A stretch of DNA of 64,000 nt from Pholis gunnellus (taxonomy: Eukaryota > Chordata > Actinopteri > Perciformes > Pholidae): assembly GCA_910591455.2 (NCBI GenBank), contig OU342807.1, positions 17,166,594 through 17,230,593 of the forward strand, read 5' to 3'. The notes beneath the pieces are model-generated. The model ran no database searches. It was not told where the DNA came from and was given only the letters and a program-made list of their open reading frames with translations. The translations under genes were made by a program, and so were the position numbers. The stretch's first letter is position 1; each line of letters opens with the position of its first letter. Shown here piece by piece: positions 63,686-64,000 of this stretch.

Positions 63686-64000
63686 CTGAAGAGATGGCAA
63701 GAGGATAATCGTGGCTATGAAAAATAATGAGGCTTCGTGATTTGCCTTTAAACAGGAATTAACCTCTGATAGAGCAGAGTGTCTGACATTTGTTGAAGGC
63801 TTATTGTGCGCATATCAATTGCGGCTACAGCTGACTTTCAGAATGTAACTACAAAGTTTATAGTACTAAGTTGAGAAATATGAATTGGTGGAAATGTACT
63901 GTATAAACATGTAATTCAGAGTGGCTTGTTTCAGATATATTTCATGATATGGAGGTGAAAAGATCCCACAATAAAACGACTCTCTTTCCTGGTGTCTTGC

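Overview
The window is vertebrate nuclear DNA, almost certainly from a teleost fish. The evidence is spliced genes with GT-AG introns of about 80-1000 bp, very abundant (CA/GT)n microsatellites, and several dispersed repeats typical of percomorph fish. It contains no prokaryotic, plastid or viral genes. The base composition and ORF pattern of the long non-genic stretches is that of non-coding DNA.

Layout. Positions 1 to about 15.58 kb are intergenic, with repeats, microsatellites and AT-rich blocks that look like conserved non-coding DNA. From about 15.58 to 36.6 kb lies a minus-strand ccdc85a (coiled-coil domain containing 85A). Its two large exons are certain. I propose two small 3' coding exons at 18.7 kb and 16.65 kb, which would make intron 2 (about 14.8 kb) the largest element of the window. 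Head-to-head with it, sec23b (COPII inner coat) runs on the plus strand from about 37.9 to 46.76 kb. All 18 coding exons can be traced and give a 766-residue protein. A gene-free interval (46.8-50.9 kb) follows.

Then comes gsg1l or its close paralogue gsg1l2 (plus strand, 51.09-55.97 kb coding, 5 exons, 298 aa), a claudin-fold AMPA-receptor auxiliary subunit. Convergent to it is the 3' part of a TMC (transmembrane channel-like) gene on the minus strand (about 58.37 kb to beyond 64.0 kb). Eleven exons are visible, and the gene's 5' end is outside the window.

The four genes do not form one pathway. CCDC85A is a cell-junction/coiled-coil adaptor, SEC23B is the GTPase-activating subunit of COPII vesicles, GSG1L modulates AMPA receptors and TMC proteins are membrane channels or scramblases. 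gsg1l and TMC5/TMC7 lie on the same chromosome arm in human (16p12), which fits a conserved linkage, but the exact TMC paralogue is not settled from sequence alone.

The most notable observations are: a six-fold tandem motif in the cytosolic tail of the TMC protein; sense-strand UG repeats beside splice sites in three of the four genes; two tiny, phase-compatible terminal exons of ccdc85a; a dispersed element with terminal inverted repeats inside the gsg1l 3' region, with a second copy 30 kb away; four copies of a palindromic teleost repeat; and a TATA-containing second promoter candidate directly in front of the sec23b start codon. I did not find a convincing undescribed system; most of the left half is ordinary non-coding DNA.
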